From the IMG/VR virus record IMGVR_UViG_3300036715_003246, positions 1 through 20,293 of that record: a stretch of DNA of 20,293 nt. One strand, given 5' to 3'. The stretch's first letter is position 1. Every line of letters begins with the position of its first letter. The translations under genes were made by a program, and so were the position numbers. The notes below the pieces were generated by a model. The model was not told where the DNA came from. It saw only the letters and a program-made list of their open reading frames with translations, and searched no databases. Source of the stretch: a virus. Shown piece after piece: positions 1 through 7,328 of the stretch.

Positions 1-3
1 GTA

Positions 4-771
4 TTAATCGTTAGTTAAAATAGGTTCACACCAGCATCTGCAGTTTGGAAACATTCCAGCATGATAGTGTTTTCCTGGATCTACTTCAGGAGCATATTTC
101 CATGGGACAACAGCTCCATTCATTTTCCTGTGGCTTTCGCGCACTGTTCCATCCATTGAGCTCCTCCACACATAATGTGTAGATCCTACGTGAGTAGCAC
201 GCGCCATAGTGAGCCCAGACGCAGTTCTGGCAATCTCGGTTCGAGCAATTAATTGAGCTCGGCTTTCTGCCACCTCACCGGTTTGCAATATGTCACGCTT
301 TATCTGGTCAGCCCGTGCACCGGTAATCAAGTTTTCTAATGTCAACTTGTGAACACGGTCAGCTGCTTCAGTTGGTAAACTGGTTATTAATCTTACCTGC
401 TCGTTCAGAAATTCTTGCAACACAAAACCGGTTGGTGCTTCCTGAATCTCTTTACGTAAATTCCTACCAATTTGATTGCCCATCTCAATCCAAGCAAATT
501 CATCTTTTCGGGCAATACGGGTAACCATCTTTTCAGCTACACTTCTTGCCCAAGGTTCAACGGTCTTGGCATAGTCACGTAATACCTTTTGCAACTCTAT
601 AGAATTACGAACAACTCCTCCAGGAGCCATCCCTTTTACAATATGATCAATCTGACGAGTAAGCTGCCGCAAAGAACGCAGGTATTCAGCTTCCAACCGA
701 CTTGCCACGGCAAACCGTTCTTTCGCTTTGTGTCTTAATTCTCTGTCTGATAAATCGTCTTTGGTTAACAC
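4..771 (-). CDS. Phage head morphogenesis protein, Mu F / SPP1 gp7-like
   Basis: This 255-aa protein has the C-terminal signature of the Mu gpF/SPP1 gp7 minor head protein family. An ARTEIART helix lies at about residues 176-183, a VWRSSMDGTVRESHRKMNG core at about 201-219, and a closing PNCRCWCEPIL segment at about 242-252. In this family the protein joins the portal or procapsid early in head assembly and may be carried into the capsid. It lies two genes downstream of the portal, the usual family position. The first 130 residues are charged and probably helical. The start is GTG at 771, and only a weak GAAAG ribosome site precedes it, so the exact start is uncertain. The TAA stop is at positions 4-6, so the C-terminus is complete. 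The family call is secure; the molecular role is inferred from homologues. Confidence 0.85.
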   Translation of the reverse strand: MLTKDDLSDRELRHKAKERFAVASRLEAEYLRSLRQLTRQIDHIVKGMAPGGVVRNSIELQKVLRDYAKTVEPWARSVAEKMVTRIARKDEFAWIEMGNQIGRNLRKEIQEAPTGFVLQEFLNEQVRLITSLPTEAADRVHKLTLENLITGARADQIKRDILQTGEVAESRAQLIARTEIARTASGLTMARATHVGSTHYVWRSSMDGTVRESHRKMNGAVVPWKYAPEVDPGKHYHAGMFPNCRCWCEPILTND

Positions 772-774
772 AGA

Positions 775-1020
775 TTACTTTCGATATCCGCCAAAATACA
801 TACCATTAGATTTTAGTCCGGTTCCTACTCCTACTATTCTTTTGTTTACTCTTCCTATCAATTTACCAGCTTCATTGGTCCAAGTAACTCCGGAATGCAT
901 GGAGTTGACATGTGCCTTAAATGCTGATTCATTTTTAAAATAAGTTTCAAAAAGAGAGGGCAATGATTCTGCATCTTTGGTTTTTGTCTTAGCAATATGA
1001 ATATGAATATGTGTGGTCAT
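775..1020 (-). CDS. Small protein of unknown function between portal and head genes
   Basis: This gene encodes 81 aa. The start ATG overlaps the portal stop in an ATGA arrangement, and an AAGGA ribosome site sits 6 bases upstream, inside the portal gene, so translational coupling is likely. The N-terminus is striking: alternating His and Ile (THIHIHIAK, residues 3-11) followed by Lys/Thr/Asp-rich sequence. The C-terminal half is rich in Gly, Val, Lys and Arg and ends MYFGGYRK. No membrane segment, signal peptide or Cys motif is visible. I do not recognise a domain. Its place between portal and head morphogenesis genes suggests a virion assembly accessory role, but this rests on position only. 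Confidence 0.75.
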   Translation of the reverse strand: MTTHIHIHIAKTKTKDAESLPSLFETYFKNESAFKAHVNSMHSGVTWTNEAGKLIGRVNKRIVGVGTGLKSNGMYFGGYRK

Positions 1021-2480
1021 TTATCTTCCTTTTCTAACTGGGTGGGATTTCCTTCTTGTTCTAGATTAACTCCTTCAGGAATAGGTGGTCCGGCAGCTTC
1101 AGCTTCGGCAATCATCTCGTCTGTTATGTTTGTAAAGATGCCTGTTACTAGTGAAGACTGGCGCAACTCTTTCAAGGCAGTCGCCCGATCAATCAAACCT
1201 GATTCTTCTACTTTGGATACAGTATCGGCAACCTTGCTAGCCACGTCAGCTTTGGTCTCATCCGACATTTGCCACAGTGAACGGAAACTAATCCGGGTAC
1301 CTTCTGGGAAAACTATCCCCTCAGATGCCGCCATGGCGCGATAGACTTTTGTTATCCCTACTCGTAATTCTTTTTCCTGCTGTTGATTGATAGTATCATA
1401 ATAATTACGTAGATCGGTTTCGCCAGTACTGAATCCCATCGGTGACTGACCGAACAACCGAACCAATGGAATTTGTAATGCACCGGACAACTGTTGACCA
1501 AATTGGGACAATGCATCTGACAAACCACCGAACGCACTATGCGAATCCGCAGTCATATCATCTTCGGCATCAATTAGAGTGATACCCTCGATCCCTTGGA
1601 ATCGGCGCATCATGTCTACATATTTAGTAACACCGTTCAAAGCCTCACCGCCCATGGAAACTACTTCACGTAAATCTTTAATCTTCATCGTACGCAGGTA
1701 AGACTTGTAAACCAATTGGGCGGCACCAGTGGTAGCTGAATCAAAAGCAATCATACGATCATACAAACGTTCGATGACGGATAGACCCCAAAGATTTTCC
1801 ATTAGACGCTGCCAGTAAGGTAAACGAATACCTTCTAATCGGATGCAGCGACTATGGTGAATTTTCATACTTGACAATGCAGGCGCCTGAGCGGTGACAG
1901 TGTAGAATTTTGGAAGTCCTAGATTTGGACCATAATCGGTAACAAGATCATTCAAGCTTGGTTCAACCATCCAGCGGTCTAGACTTAATAGTCCACAGAA
2001 TTGGTCTTTACGAATGGTGTTCAGCCGTAACGGTGTTTCTGGATCTTGACCATCTATCAATATAACCGCAATTGCACCACCGTATAAACGTGCCCATTTA
2101 ATTGTGTCATTTAATACGCCCCAGATATTCAAATTAACGCCGACTTCAGATAGACGGGCGATATCTTCAGGTTTCATTTCACCATGTATGTCAATACCTG
2201 CACGGGTCATATCATCAGCTACTACGTCGATGGCAACGCCGCCCAACCAGGATCCCCGATGCACCCATTCTAAAAGAGTGCGGTTACGGGTTACTGGATT
2301 GAAACCGTACGAAGAAGAGCTCATGGCATTGTCAGCGCCGATGCCTAGATTATGTTGGAAGTTTACGAAGCTGTCAGCGGTACTACTTTTACCTGCTTTG
2401 GCGCGTGCTTTTGCATCCTGATTGGTTGCAGTTTTGGCAGTTCTAACTACGCTCTTACTTTTCGGCGGTGATTGCTGCAT
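1017..2480 (-). CDS. Phage portal protein (DUF1073 / Phage_portal_3 type)
   Basis: This is the portal, the dodecameric ring at the capsid vertex through which DNA enters and leaves. The N-terminal core, with segments such as NRTLLEWVHRGSWLGG, DVVADDMTRAGIDI, DTIKWARLYGGAIAVI and FGQSPMGFSTGETDLRNYYD, matches the DUF1073 portal family. The size (487 aa) is normal for portals. An upstream in-frame ATG at 2519 has no ribosome site nearby, while the ATG at 2480 has GGAG 9 bases upstream, so I chose 2480. A perfect TATAAT hexamer overlaps the upstream ATG, which also argues against that start. Some DUF1073 proteins carry an Acb1-like anti-CBASS part; no such phosphoesterase region is evident here. 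The C-terminus (PPIPEGVNLEQEGNPTQ) is acidic and probably disordered. Confidence 0.9.
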   Translation of the reverse strand: MQQSPPKSKSVVRTAKTATNQDAKARAKAGKSSTADSFVNFQHNLGIGADNAMSSSSYGFNPVTRNRTLLEWVHRGSWLGGVAIDVVADDMTRAGIDIHGEMKPEDIARLSEVGVNLNIWGVLNDTIKWARLYGGAIAVILIDGQDPETPLRLNTIRKDQFCGLLSLDRWMVEPSLNDLVTDYGPNLGLPKFYTVTAQAPALSSMKIHHSRCIRLEGIRLPYWQRLMENLWGLSVIERLYDRMIAFDSATTGAAQLVYKSYLRTMKIKDLREVVSMGGEALNGVTKYVDMMRRFQGIEGITLIDAEDDMTADSHSAFGGLSDALSQFGQQLSGALQIPLVRLFGQSPMGFSTGETDLRNYYDTINQQQEKELRVGITKVYRAMAASEGIVFPEGTRISFRSLWQMSDETKADVASKVADTVSKVEESGLIDRATALKELRQSSLVTGIFTNITDEMIAEAEAAGPPIPEGVNLEQEGNPTQLEKEDK

Positions 2481-2659
2481 AAGGGATTGCTCCGGATTGA
2501 TACAAGTAGACCTTTCCATTATATATTTGTATTATTTACTGGGTTATTGGTAATTGATCCTTTATTTTGAATTATTTTAGATTATTTTTGGAATAAGTAG
2601 TCATCATGAGGCATCACTAAAAGAATTGCTCCGGTGCTGCCCAGAATGTCGTGAACGGA
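2481..2659. other. 179-base gap between portal and large terminase genes
   Basis: This AT-rich gap holds a 10-mer, ATTGCTCCGG on the plus strand, at 2625-2634. The same 10-mer occurs at 2486-2495, where its complement CCGGAGCAAT supplies the portal ribosome site. On the minus strand the first copy is followed by a 10-codon reading frame (MPHDDYLFQK). A minus-strand TATAAT lies at 2518-2523, suitably placed for the portal start at 2480, but no good -35 hexamer was found. No terminator hairpin is visible. Confidence 0.4.
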
Positions 2660-4099
2660 TCAACCTCGTCCGAGATTCATCCAAGTAGAAAGGTTATTAG
2701 TTGCCAAGGCATTGAAAGCATCAGCCGAGGCATCTACTTGGTCATCGTGGCTGGTGCCTAGACCGAAGGCTTCCAGCTCTGAAAAGTAAGCCTCGTTCCA
2801 AACACCTCGAAGAACATCCACGTTACCCGCTTGCCATTGTGCCGAAAAGGGCTCAGCACGAGTAACCTTATCACCCGAAATTCGTTCTGTGGTAATGCTG
2901 AATCCTGCTAATTCTTTGGTATAACTTTCACCTTGTTCCTTACCAGCTTGACCTGGATCGATTGCCATATGAACTTTAACTCTTCTGGAATCATTTATTG
3001 CTACCCGTTTAACCAGCTCACGTACTTTAGCACTTCTGAATCGCTCATGTATACAATCCAAAACAATATATTTACCATTCTTACGAACTGCAATCAATAC
3101 TCCAGCTGTCCAGTCTGGGTCTTTATTTGCTTCACTTGGTTCAGTAGCAGCAAGATCCCATGCCCTGACCAATTTGACAAGGTCGTCCGGTACGGTATCC
3201 ACAATAGTACATTCACTTCTCTTGAAATACATACCAGTCACAGTCCGGACTTTCCAGTTTCCATGAAGCAATCGTTCCCGCTCCACCCTTGTTAGTGCCA
3301 TCAAGTTAGCCTTGTAGTCCGGATCAGCATCTGTTAGTGCTTTATTGTCGGATAACTTAGCAGGAATGAAAGTCATTGACTTTGGACGGACCTGATCCTC
3401 ATGGTCATCCGGAAGATCAGGTTTACCGTATTTATCGATAAGTTCTTGTCGACTGTCCGCCCACACAATCGCCTCGGCAACTCGAATGAACCAACGAACA
3501 GCTCCACCGCGTTCAGGAATAGGGTATCCTGTTTCTTGATCGATCCACCAAGCAATGAACTCGGCTACCCAACTTTCACTGTCTGGATTTGTCGTTGCGC
3601 GGACGTATGGTTTAACACCACACACGGAGCGGTTGCGGGATAACATGTAGAAAAACTGGGCTTGTGAAAAATGGGTAAGCTCATCAAACACTATCAAAGG
3701 TATCTGGGATCCTTGCCAATCAAGAACAGAATTCTCATATTCTAAATGTCCCATTTTCACTTTGCCACCCTTTGGCCACCGCCATTCCAGGATGGTGGCA
3801 ACAGGCTGACCACCGGCGAGAGGATAGAGTTTCATTGACTCATCCCATAGACCACCAGGATTACGTATATGAGTAGCATTCTTTCGGAAAAAGACAGCGA
3901 AAAAGTCTTTTACGCTAGTAACATAGCGGAGTGCTTCCAGCAGGATAGCAAAAGATTTTCCAGAACCTGCCGCGCCGCCATAAATGATTATATCAGCATC
4001 GATGGATAGAAAATCTTCTTGAGGTCCTGCCTGCGGTTTAATTACTTTGCGATAAGGTACATTTCTTGGTTTATTATTCTTGTTGGTAAGAGCAGCCAC
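2660..4099 (-). CDS. terL: Terminase large subunit (packaging ATPase and nuclease)
   Basis: The 479-aa protein is the motor that pumps DNA into the procapsid and cuts the concatemer. The N-terminal ATPase has Walker A GGAAGSGKS (residues 41-49), Walker B LIVFDE (135-140, with catalytic E140) and a coupling motif around ATTNPD (168-173). The C-terminal RNase H-like nuclease shows its acidic residues in AWDLAATEP (D315), AIDPGQAG (D381) and SHDDQVDA (D452/D453). The length and motif order fit the Terminase_6 family. It begins 3 bases after the small-subunit stop. All catalytic residues look intact. Whether packaging is cos or headful cannot be told from the sequence alone. Confidence 0.95.
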   Translation of the reverse strand: MAALTNKNNKPRNVPYRKVIKPQAGPQEDFLSIDADIIIYGGAAGSGKSFAILLEALRYVTSVKDFFAVFFRKNATHIRNPGGLWDESMKLYPLAGGQPVATILEWRWPKGGKVKMGHLEYENSVLDWQGSQIPLIVFDELTHFSQAQFFYMLSRNRSVCGVKPYVRATTNPDSESWVAEFIAWWIDQETGYPIPERGGAVRWFIRVAEAIVWADSRQELIDKYGKPDLPDDHEDQVRPKSMTFIPAKLSDNKALTDADPDYKANLMALTRVERERLLHGNWKVRTVTGMYFKRSECTIVDTVPDDLVKLVRAWDLAATEPSEANKDPDWTAGVLIAVRKNGKYIVLDCIHERFRSAKVRELVKRVAINDSRRVKVHMAIDPGQAGKEQGESYTKELAGFSITTERISGDKVTRAEPFSAQWQAGNVDVLRGVWNEAYFSELEAFGLGTSHDDQVDASADAFNALATNNLSTWMNLGRG

Positions 4100-4102
4100 A
4101 GT

Positions 4103-4705
4103 TTACCCCTCGTTATTATTCTCGCGACCATTATTCGGTAAATAGAATTGAACAATTGAAGCTTCTTTTTCACCATCGGGATCAGTAGCAGCTATCTTAG
4201 TCGGTTTATCCAAACCCAGCAAACGGGAGCGGCGTTCTTGAATACGCAACAAACGGTCAATAGCTGCCAATACCGGACCGGAATCTTGAATACGAACAGT
4301 TACCGGATTCTCGTTTTCATCCAGGACAGGTCTACCATCAGCATCCTCCACAATATCTCTAACTACAGCTCCTGAACTAATAATAGGATGAAACCGCTGG
4401 AGCACTTCCATAGCATCTGTATACATTTTATCAAGGCGGACTACTTCCAGCTTGCGTACATCGGCTACATTGTCCAGGATAATTGATTTTAAGGCTTGGC
4501 GATATAATTTGCGAACATAGGTTTCTGAATATCCCAAAGCTTGAGAAATGGTAGCGAAACTTGGATTGTCACGATACATTTCCAAGATTTTATTCTGAAC
4601 ATGCTTAGTGTTTTCGCTCGGCGTAGCGGTATTACGAGTTCCCTTATCACTTGGCGAACCAGTAGTAGATTGATAACAGTCTTTTGGTGCTCGAAATCGT
4701 GCCAT
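4103..4705 (-). CDS. terS: Terminase small subunit
   Basis: This 200-aa protein lies directly upstream of terL with a 3-base gap. A helix-turn-helix is visible at about residues 50-72 (FATISQALGYSETYVRKLYRQ), as expected for small terminase subunits, which recognise the packaging site and stimulate the large-subunit ATPase. The middle holds a likely coiled-coil oligomerisation segment (residues about 85-105), and a second helical region follows (LAAIDRLLRIQERRSRLLGL). The N-terminus is low in complexity and the tail is Asn/Glu-rich. An AAGGG ribosome site lies 8 bases before the ATG. A perfect 8-bp inverted repeat ends immediately at this ATG. The identification rests on HTH plus position; small subunits diverge strongly in sequence. 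Confidence 0.88.
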   Translation of the reverse strand: MARFRAPKDCYQSTTGSPSDKGTRNTATPSENTKHVQNKILEMYRDNPSFATISQALGYSETYVRKLYRQALKSIILDNVADVRKLEVVRLDKMYTDAMEVLQRFHPIISSGAVVRDIVEDADGRPVLDENENPVTVRIQDSGPVLAAIDRLLRIQERRSRLLGLDKPTKIAATDPDGEKEASIVQFYLPNNGRENNNEG

Positions 4706-4745
4706 GTTAGGATGCCCTTAATGAATAGCCTAAGAATATCCTAAC
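4706..4745 (-). repeat. Inverted repeat abutting the terS start codon
   Basis: GTTAGGAT (4706-4713) and ATCCTAAC (4738-4745) are perfect 8-bp arms with 24 bases between them. The inner arm on the minus strand touches the terS ATG, and the ribosome site lies in the loop. It could be a protein-binding site such as a terminase recognition site, or an RNA hairpin that limits terS translation. It lacks a T-run and so is not a typical terminator. Confidence 0.5.
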
Positions 4746-4757
4746 CTAGCACGGATA

Positions 4758-5381
4758 TCAACCGTAGGTAGATCCCTGATACCGTGGAGTAAATACCACT
4801 TGTGATGTTGCTTGAGTAGACCAGGTTGAAGGGATATCAGCTTCGTATTTATAAGATTCCAATATCTTCTCAATGTAATGAATCTTGACAATTTCGTTAT
4901 CCAACGAGTCCAGGATCATTCGTTGCCTTGCAATATTGTTATTCAAGATGGCAAATAGAATTTTGTTGTCACCTTTTAACCGAACAACAGCTTGTTCATA
5001 TTTTTCAATCTTCCGCAGGATGCCGAGACGAGTTGAAGCACTCTGGGCTACCACTGTATTTAGATGAGCAGCCATAGATGCCAATATGTCCACAGTTGAA
5101 ATATCGTGTGTTTGATTCAGCGTTGACATTAACAATTCATTTAGTGCCATCATGGCTTGAGCGTGCATGCCGTCCGGATTACCATCATCACCGGTTTCGT
5201 CATAACGAGCGCGTTTCTCTTCATCAGACAAGAGGTCATAGGCATGCTTGACCTTGCCAAATATTTCAGCATCACCTGTATCCTTGTCAGGGTGATGCTT
5301 TTGTGCTAGCTTCTTATAAGCTGTTTTAATTTGCTCGGCAGTGGAATCTTGAGCAATGCCTAGTATTTCATACAAGTCCAT
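4758..5381 (-). CDS. Phage J-domain (DnaJ-like) co-chaperone
   Basis: The first 65 residues form a full J-domain: MDLYEILGI at the N-terminus, the AYKKLAQKHHPDK helix II with the essential HPD at residues 30-32, and the KVKHAYDLLSDEEKRARYDE helix III-IV region. J-domains stimulate the ATPase of a DnaK-type Hsp70. No Gly/Phe-rich linker or zinc domain follows, so it is a class III J-protein. Residues about 75-207 are mostly helical and unrecognised, and presumably bind a specific client. The ATG at 5381 has AAGGA 7 bases upstream; a longer frame from 5417 would overlap the previous gene and lacks a better site. It lies just upstream of terS, so a role in recruiting host DnaK to head assembly or to replication complexes is an inference. 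Confidence 0.9.
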   Translation of the reverse strand: MDLYEILGIAQDSTAEQIKTAYKKLAQKHHPDKDTGDAEIFGKVKHAYDLLSDEEKRARYDETGDDGNPDGMHAQAMMALNELLMSTLNQTHDISTVDILASMAAHLNTVVAQSASTRLGILRKIEKYEQAVVRLKGDNKILFAILNNNIARQRMILDSLDNEIVKIHYIEKILESYKYEADIPSTWSTQATSQVVFTPRYQGSTYG

Positions 5382-5382
5382 T

Positions 5383-5685
5383 TTAAATTCCTTGGTATTT
5401 GATGTGGTAGATTTCATTGGTGTAATGTTTCACCTCTCCATTTTCACCCTTTACCATCCAATCCCCTACTCTTAAAGTGAAGATTTCATTATTTAATCTG
5501 ACCATTAAGAGATCATCATATTTAAGCAGTCGGCATACAAGCCCTGAACAAAGTTCTTGCATCTTGTCCAGGTTGCTACCATCCCATTGCACTGATTCCC
5601 CATAATAGGCAACCTTTTTACAATTATATCGATAGTGCAATCCATCATTACCGTTAGTGCCAACTATATCTATTCTGCTAGTCAT
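5383..5685 (-). CDS. Conserved small phage protein with GDWMVKGENGE motif
   Basis: This 100-aa protein has a C-terminal stretch VGDWMVKGENGEVKHYTNEIY that resembles a very common phage protein type. Its members carry a GDWI(I/V)KG(V)xGE motif, usually followed by a short Cys/Lys/Pro segment and an Asp/Glu-Ile-Phe/Tyr end. The function of that family is unknown to me. The chosen ATG at 5685 overlaps the preceding stop as ATGA, and an AGGAG site lies 11 bases upstream; an in-frame ATG at 5712 is possible. Its stop lies one base before the J-domain gene start, so the two are probably coupled. Two Cys residues (YNCKK, ELCSGLVC region) do not form a clear metal site. Confidence 0.72.
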   Translation of the reverse strand: MTSRIDIVGTNGNDGLHYRYNCKKVAYYGESVQWDGSNLDKMQELCSGLVCRLLKYDDLLMVRLNNEIFTLRVGDWMVKGENGEVKHYTNEIYHIKYQGI

Positions 5686-5933
5686 TTGATAAGTAACTCC
5701 TGTTGGTGGCATAATTCGGCGGCAAATTCTAGGTCACTGGTATAGAGCAATTTATCTTCAGTTGTCCAAATTCGAAAGTGTGTTTGCTGACACGGGGTAG
5801 CTGCAGCTATCTGCTTATCAGTGAGGCGCGGTTCTTCTACTGGGATAAGGGATGTAATCAACCAGTAGAATAAAGAACCCAAGATGAGGGCTGGTAAAAG
5901 TATAGTCAGGATATTTCTATGTGCGAGTGTCAT
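5682..5933 (-). CDS. Small single-pass membrane protein, unknown function
   Basis: This is an 83-aa protein with one hydrophobic segment at about residues 9-30 (ILTILLPALILGSLFYWLI), after a short N-terminus with His/Arg. It therefore looks like a signal-anchored inner-membrane protein with a soluble C-terminal domain of about 50 residues. The soluble part contains two Cys (TPCQQTHF and AELCHQQE) that could form a disulfide if the domain is periplasmic. The layout is superficially spanin-like, but no holin, endolysin or nested Rz1 lipoprotein is seen nearby, so lysis is not claimed. The end overlaps the next gene as ATGA. A weak AGAGAG site precedes the ATG. Confidence 0.7.
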   Translation of the reverse strand: MTLAHRNILTILLPALILGSLFYWLITSLIPVEEPRLTDKQIAAATPCQQTHFRIWTTEDKLLYTSDLEFAAELCHQQELLIK

Positions 5934-6027
5934 TCTGTAAATCTCTCTTAAAATTAGCAGTGGAATCTTCTTTGAACATTTCTTTCCAACATTTTAGTAA
6001 GTCAATTACTTCTTGTATGTTATTCAC
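5917..6027 (-). CDS. Possible 36-aa ORF with GTG start
   Basis: A short frame (NNIQEVIDLLKCWKEMFKED at the start) fills the space between two firmer genes. Its GTG overlaps the stop of the upstream 56-aa gene by a few bases and its stop overlaps the next gene start by 17 bases. The peptide looks helical and protein-like. No clear ribosome site precedes the GTG, so it would depend on coupling. It could equally be untranslated spacer. Confidence 0.4.
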   Translation of the reverse strand: MNNIQEVIDLLKCWKEMFKEDSTANFKRDLQNDTRT

Positions 6028-6190
6028 TGTTTAATTGGTCATGCTCATCTTCATCATCCTTCTCACTGCGTTTGTCCATATCCATTTCTTCCTGCAATTC
6101 TCTCCTGCGGTAATCGTCTTCCTCGCGCTTCATTTCCAAGCGCTGTGCTTCATTGTAGCCGCCAATTAACTTCCATGCTTCATGTGTCAT
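6020..6190 (-). CDS. Highly charged 56-aa phage protein
   Basis: This frame is too short for a length-based call but is well supported. The ATG overlaps the previous stop as ATGA, and a very strong GGAGGAG ribosome site lies 5 bases upstream, inside the preceding gene. The product starts MTHEAWKLIGGYNEAQRLE and continues as an almost uninterrupted run of Glu, Asp, Lys and Arg that is probably a single long helix. I do not recognise a family. The strong ribosome site predicts high translation relative to its neighbours. Confidence 0.8.
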   Translation of the reverse strand: MTHEAWKLIGGYNEAQRLEMKREEDDYRRRELQEEMDMDKRSEKDDEDEHDQLNSE

Positions 6191-6381
6191 CCCAGCTCCT
6201 CCGGCATAAATACCTGACTATTGAGAGTCTGCACTAATTTTGCTTCGCGTAGCCGTCTAACCTCAGTGGCAAGTATCGTGCACACTACGCGCCAGCCTTG
6301 TGAGCCTTCGTGGAATGTCATTCCTTGCATCCACTCATCTGCGTATTCTAACGCCTCGTCTACTGTCATTTTTACTTGCAT
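6187..6381 (-). CDS. Conserved small phage protein (64 aa)
   Basis: The sequence MTVDEALEYADEWMQGMTFHEGSQGWRVVCTILATEVRRLRE belongs to a small protein type I recognise as recurring in phages and prophages of proteobacteria; its function is not known to me. It reads as two helices joined by a GSQGW turn. An AAAGGA site lies 6 bases before the ATG. An in-frame internal Met (residue 5) is an alternative start but is less well placed. The 3' end carries the GGAGGAG site for the next gene. Confidence 0.8.
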   Translation of the reverse strand: MQVKMTVDEALEYADEWMQGMTFHEGSQGWRVVCTILATEVRRLREAKLVQTLNSQVFMPEELG

Positions 6382-6383
6382 AA

Positions 6384-6524
6384 TTATTCCTTTCTAAAAA
6401 TTTGAATACGTTTACTCGGCTTGTATTGACTGCCGTTTATGCAGGTGTAGATAGCCCCGCAGCTATTGTTGCGCCAAACGAAATTAGCGCACTGGCGGCA
6501 ATCGAGTTGAATGTTAACTTTCAT
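6384..6524 (-). CDS. Cys-rich 46-aa phage protein, probable metal binder
   Basis: This short gene starts with an ATGA overlap on the preceding gene, and a GAGGT ribosome site lies 6 bases upstream. The product begins MKVNIQLDCRQCANFVWRNN and carries four Cys (C9, C12, C22, C28), a spacing fitting a small zinc-binding knuckle. Phage proteins of the kind DCRxCxxF...C...INGSQY are familiar, again without known function. It ends 2 bases before the start of the next gene, and its last codons contain that gene's AAAGGA site. Confidence 0.8.
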   Translation of the reverse strand: MKVNIQLDCRQCANFVWRNNSCGAIYTCINGSQYKPSKRIQIFRKE

Positions 6525-6850
6525 GGTTTAACCTCACATTCTGGCGCTGCTAATAACATGGATTTGTAACCACAAATAACAAGATTCCGTAGTTGATTAA
6601 CAATTCCAGATGAGTGTGAATCTGCCCACTTCTTATAAGTCTTATAATAATTATCTGAGTGTTCTAAACATCCTGCCTGAATAATTAGTTCATCTGGCTC
6701 AACAGGAACAAGTTTCCAACCGTCAGGCGCTTTCATTGCATCCTCAATCATTGCTCGGAGTTTGGCTTTTTCTTCATGGTATGAAATAGTACCAGGTATG
6801 TACAATTCAACAGTTTCTACCTGCTGCATAATTTCATCTATCTTGGTCAT
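6521..6850 (-). CDS. Hypothetical phage protein with DGWKLVPVEP motif
   Basis: This 109-aa protein contains the phrase APDGWKLVPVEPDEL (about residues 41-55) and ends with YKSMLLAAPE, a pairing widespread in phage hypothetical proteins of enterobacteria and relatives. The N-terminal 40 residues are a likely helix (KAKLRAMIEDAMK). No catalytic motif is visible. An AAAGGT ribosome site lies 5 bases before the ATG, and the stop overlaps the next gene as ATGA. The function is unknown; these proteins are often built from interchangeable segments. Confidence 0.78.
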   Translation of the reverse strand: MTKIDEIMQQVETVELYIPGTISYHEEKAKLRAMIEDAMKAPDGWKLVPVEPDELIIQAGCLEHSDNYYKTYKKWADSHSSGIVNQLRNLVICGYKSMLLAAPECEVKP

Positions 6851-6860
6851 GATTTACCTT

Positions 6861-7328
6861 TCATTTTTCAAGTTGTGATTTTACAAAATGCTTCATGTCG
6901 TTACATCCAACTAGATACGAAGGCATATCGCTATCATCTTCTTGCCAACTATTAGCCCATTCAATCAGCTCGGATGGCATCTCTTGTGCTGGCTTTGGTT
7001 CGGCACCAGCATGCAAATATAATGCATCAAGTTGGTAGCAGTCATTGTGGTATTTTTTAGCAGCATCAATATCAGTAAATAGAACCCTATCAGAATCACT
7101 AACTGATGGCTTCAGATTGCCAAATGCTACCGGCTCCTGCTCACGTAGCCGCTTAATCTCTGCTTCAAGCTCTTTGTTCTCTGATTCAAGCTCTTTGTTG
7201 CGCTGGATGGTTGGTTCAACATCTTCGTACATACATATCTGCCCAGATGGGTGTTCTGTAAGTACAACCTGATTATCACCTGATTTTAATTTTATGTCAG
7301 ATGGATAATATCTTTTAATTTCACTCAT
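6861..7328 (-). CDS. Hypothetical phage protein with coiled-coil segment
   Basis: The 155-aa product has three visible parts: a beta-rich N-terminus (about 1-40), a coiled coil (NKELESENKELEAEIKRLRE, about 43-62), and a C-terminal part starting QEPVAFGNLKP and including DALYLHAG. The last is typical of phage proteins with a PVA(W/F)...LY module. I chose the ATG at 7328, which overlaps the previous stop as ATGA, rather than a GTG 9 bases upstream. The ribosome site is weak (GGGTGG), consistent with coupling to the preceding gene. The function is unknown. Confidence 0.75.
   Translation of the reverse strand: MSEIKRYYPSDIKLKSGDNQVVLTEHPSGQICMYEDVEPTIQRNKELESENKELEAEIKRLREQEPVAFGNLKPSVSDSDRVLFTDIDAAKKYHNDCYQLDALYLHAGAEPKPAQEMPSELIEWANSWQEDDSDMPSYLVGCNDMKHFVKSQLEK

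Noticed and set aside
1017-2480. Acb1-like anti-CBASS activity in the portal gene product
   Set aside because: DUF1073 proteins are sometimes annotated through Acb1, but no separate phosphoesterase part with paired His-x-Thr motifs is apparent, and the downstream 81-aa protein does not show it convincingly either.
2585-2662. In-frame open stretch of about 25 codons after the terL TGA stop
   Set aside because: The large terminase is already complete at its DDQVDA end and normal in length; no readthrough signal was recognised.
5682-5933. Spanin (Rz-like) assignment for the single-pass membrane protein
   Set aside because: There is no holin or endolysin nearby, no nested lipoprotein gene and no long periplasmic coiled coil.
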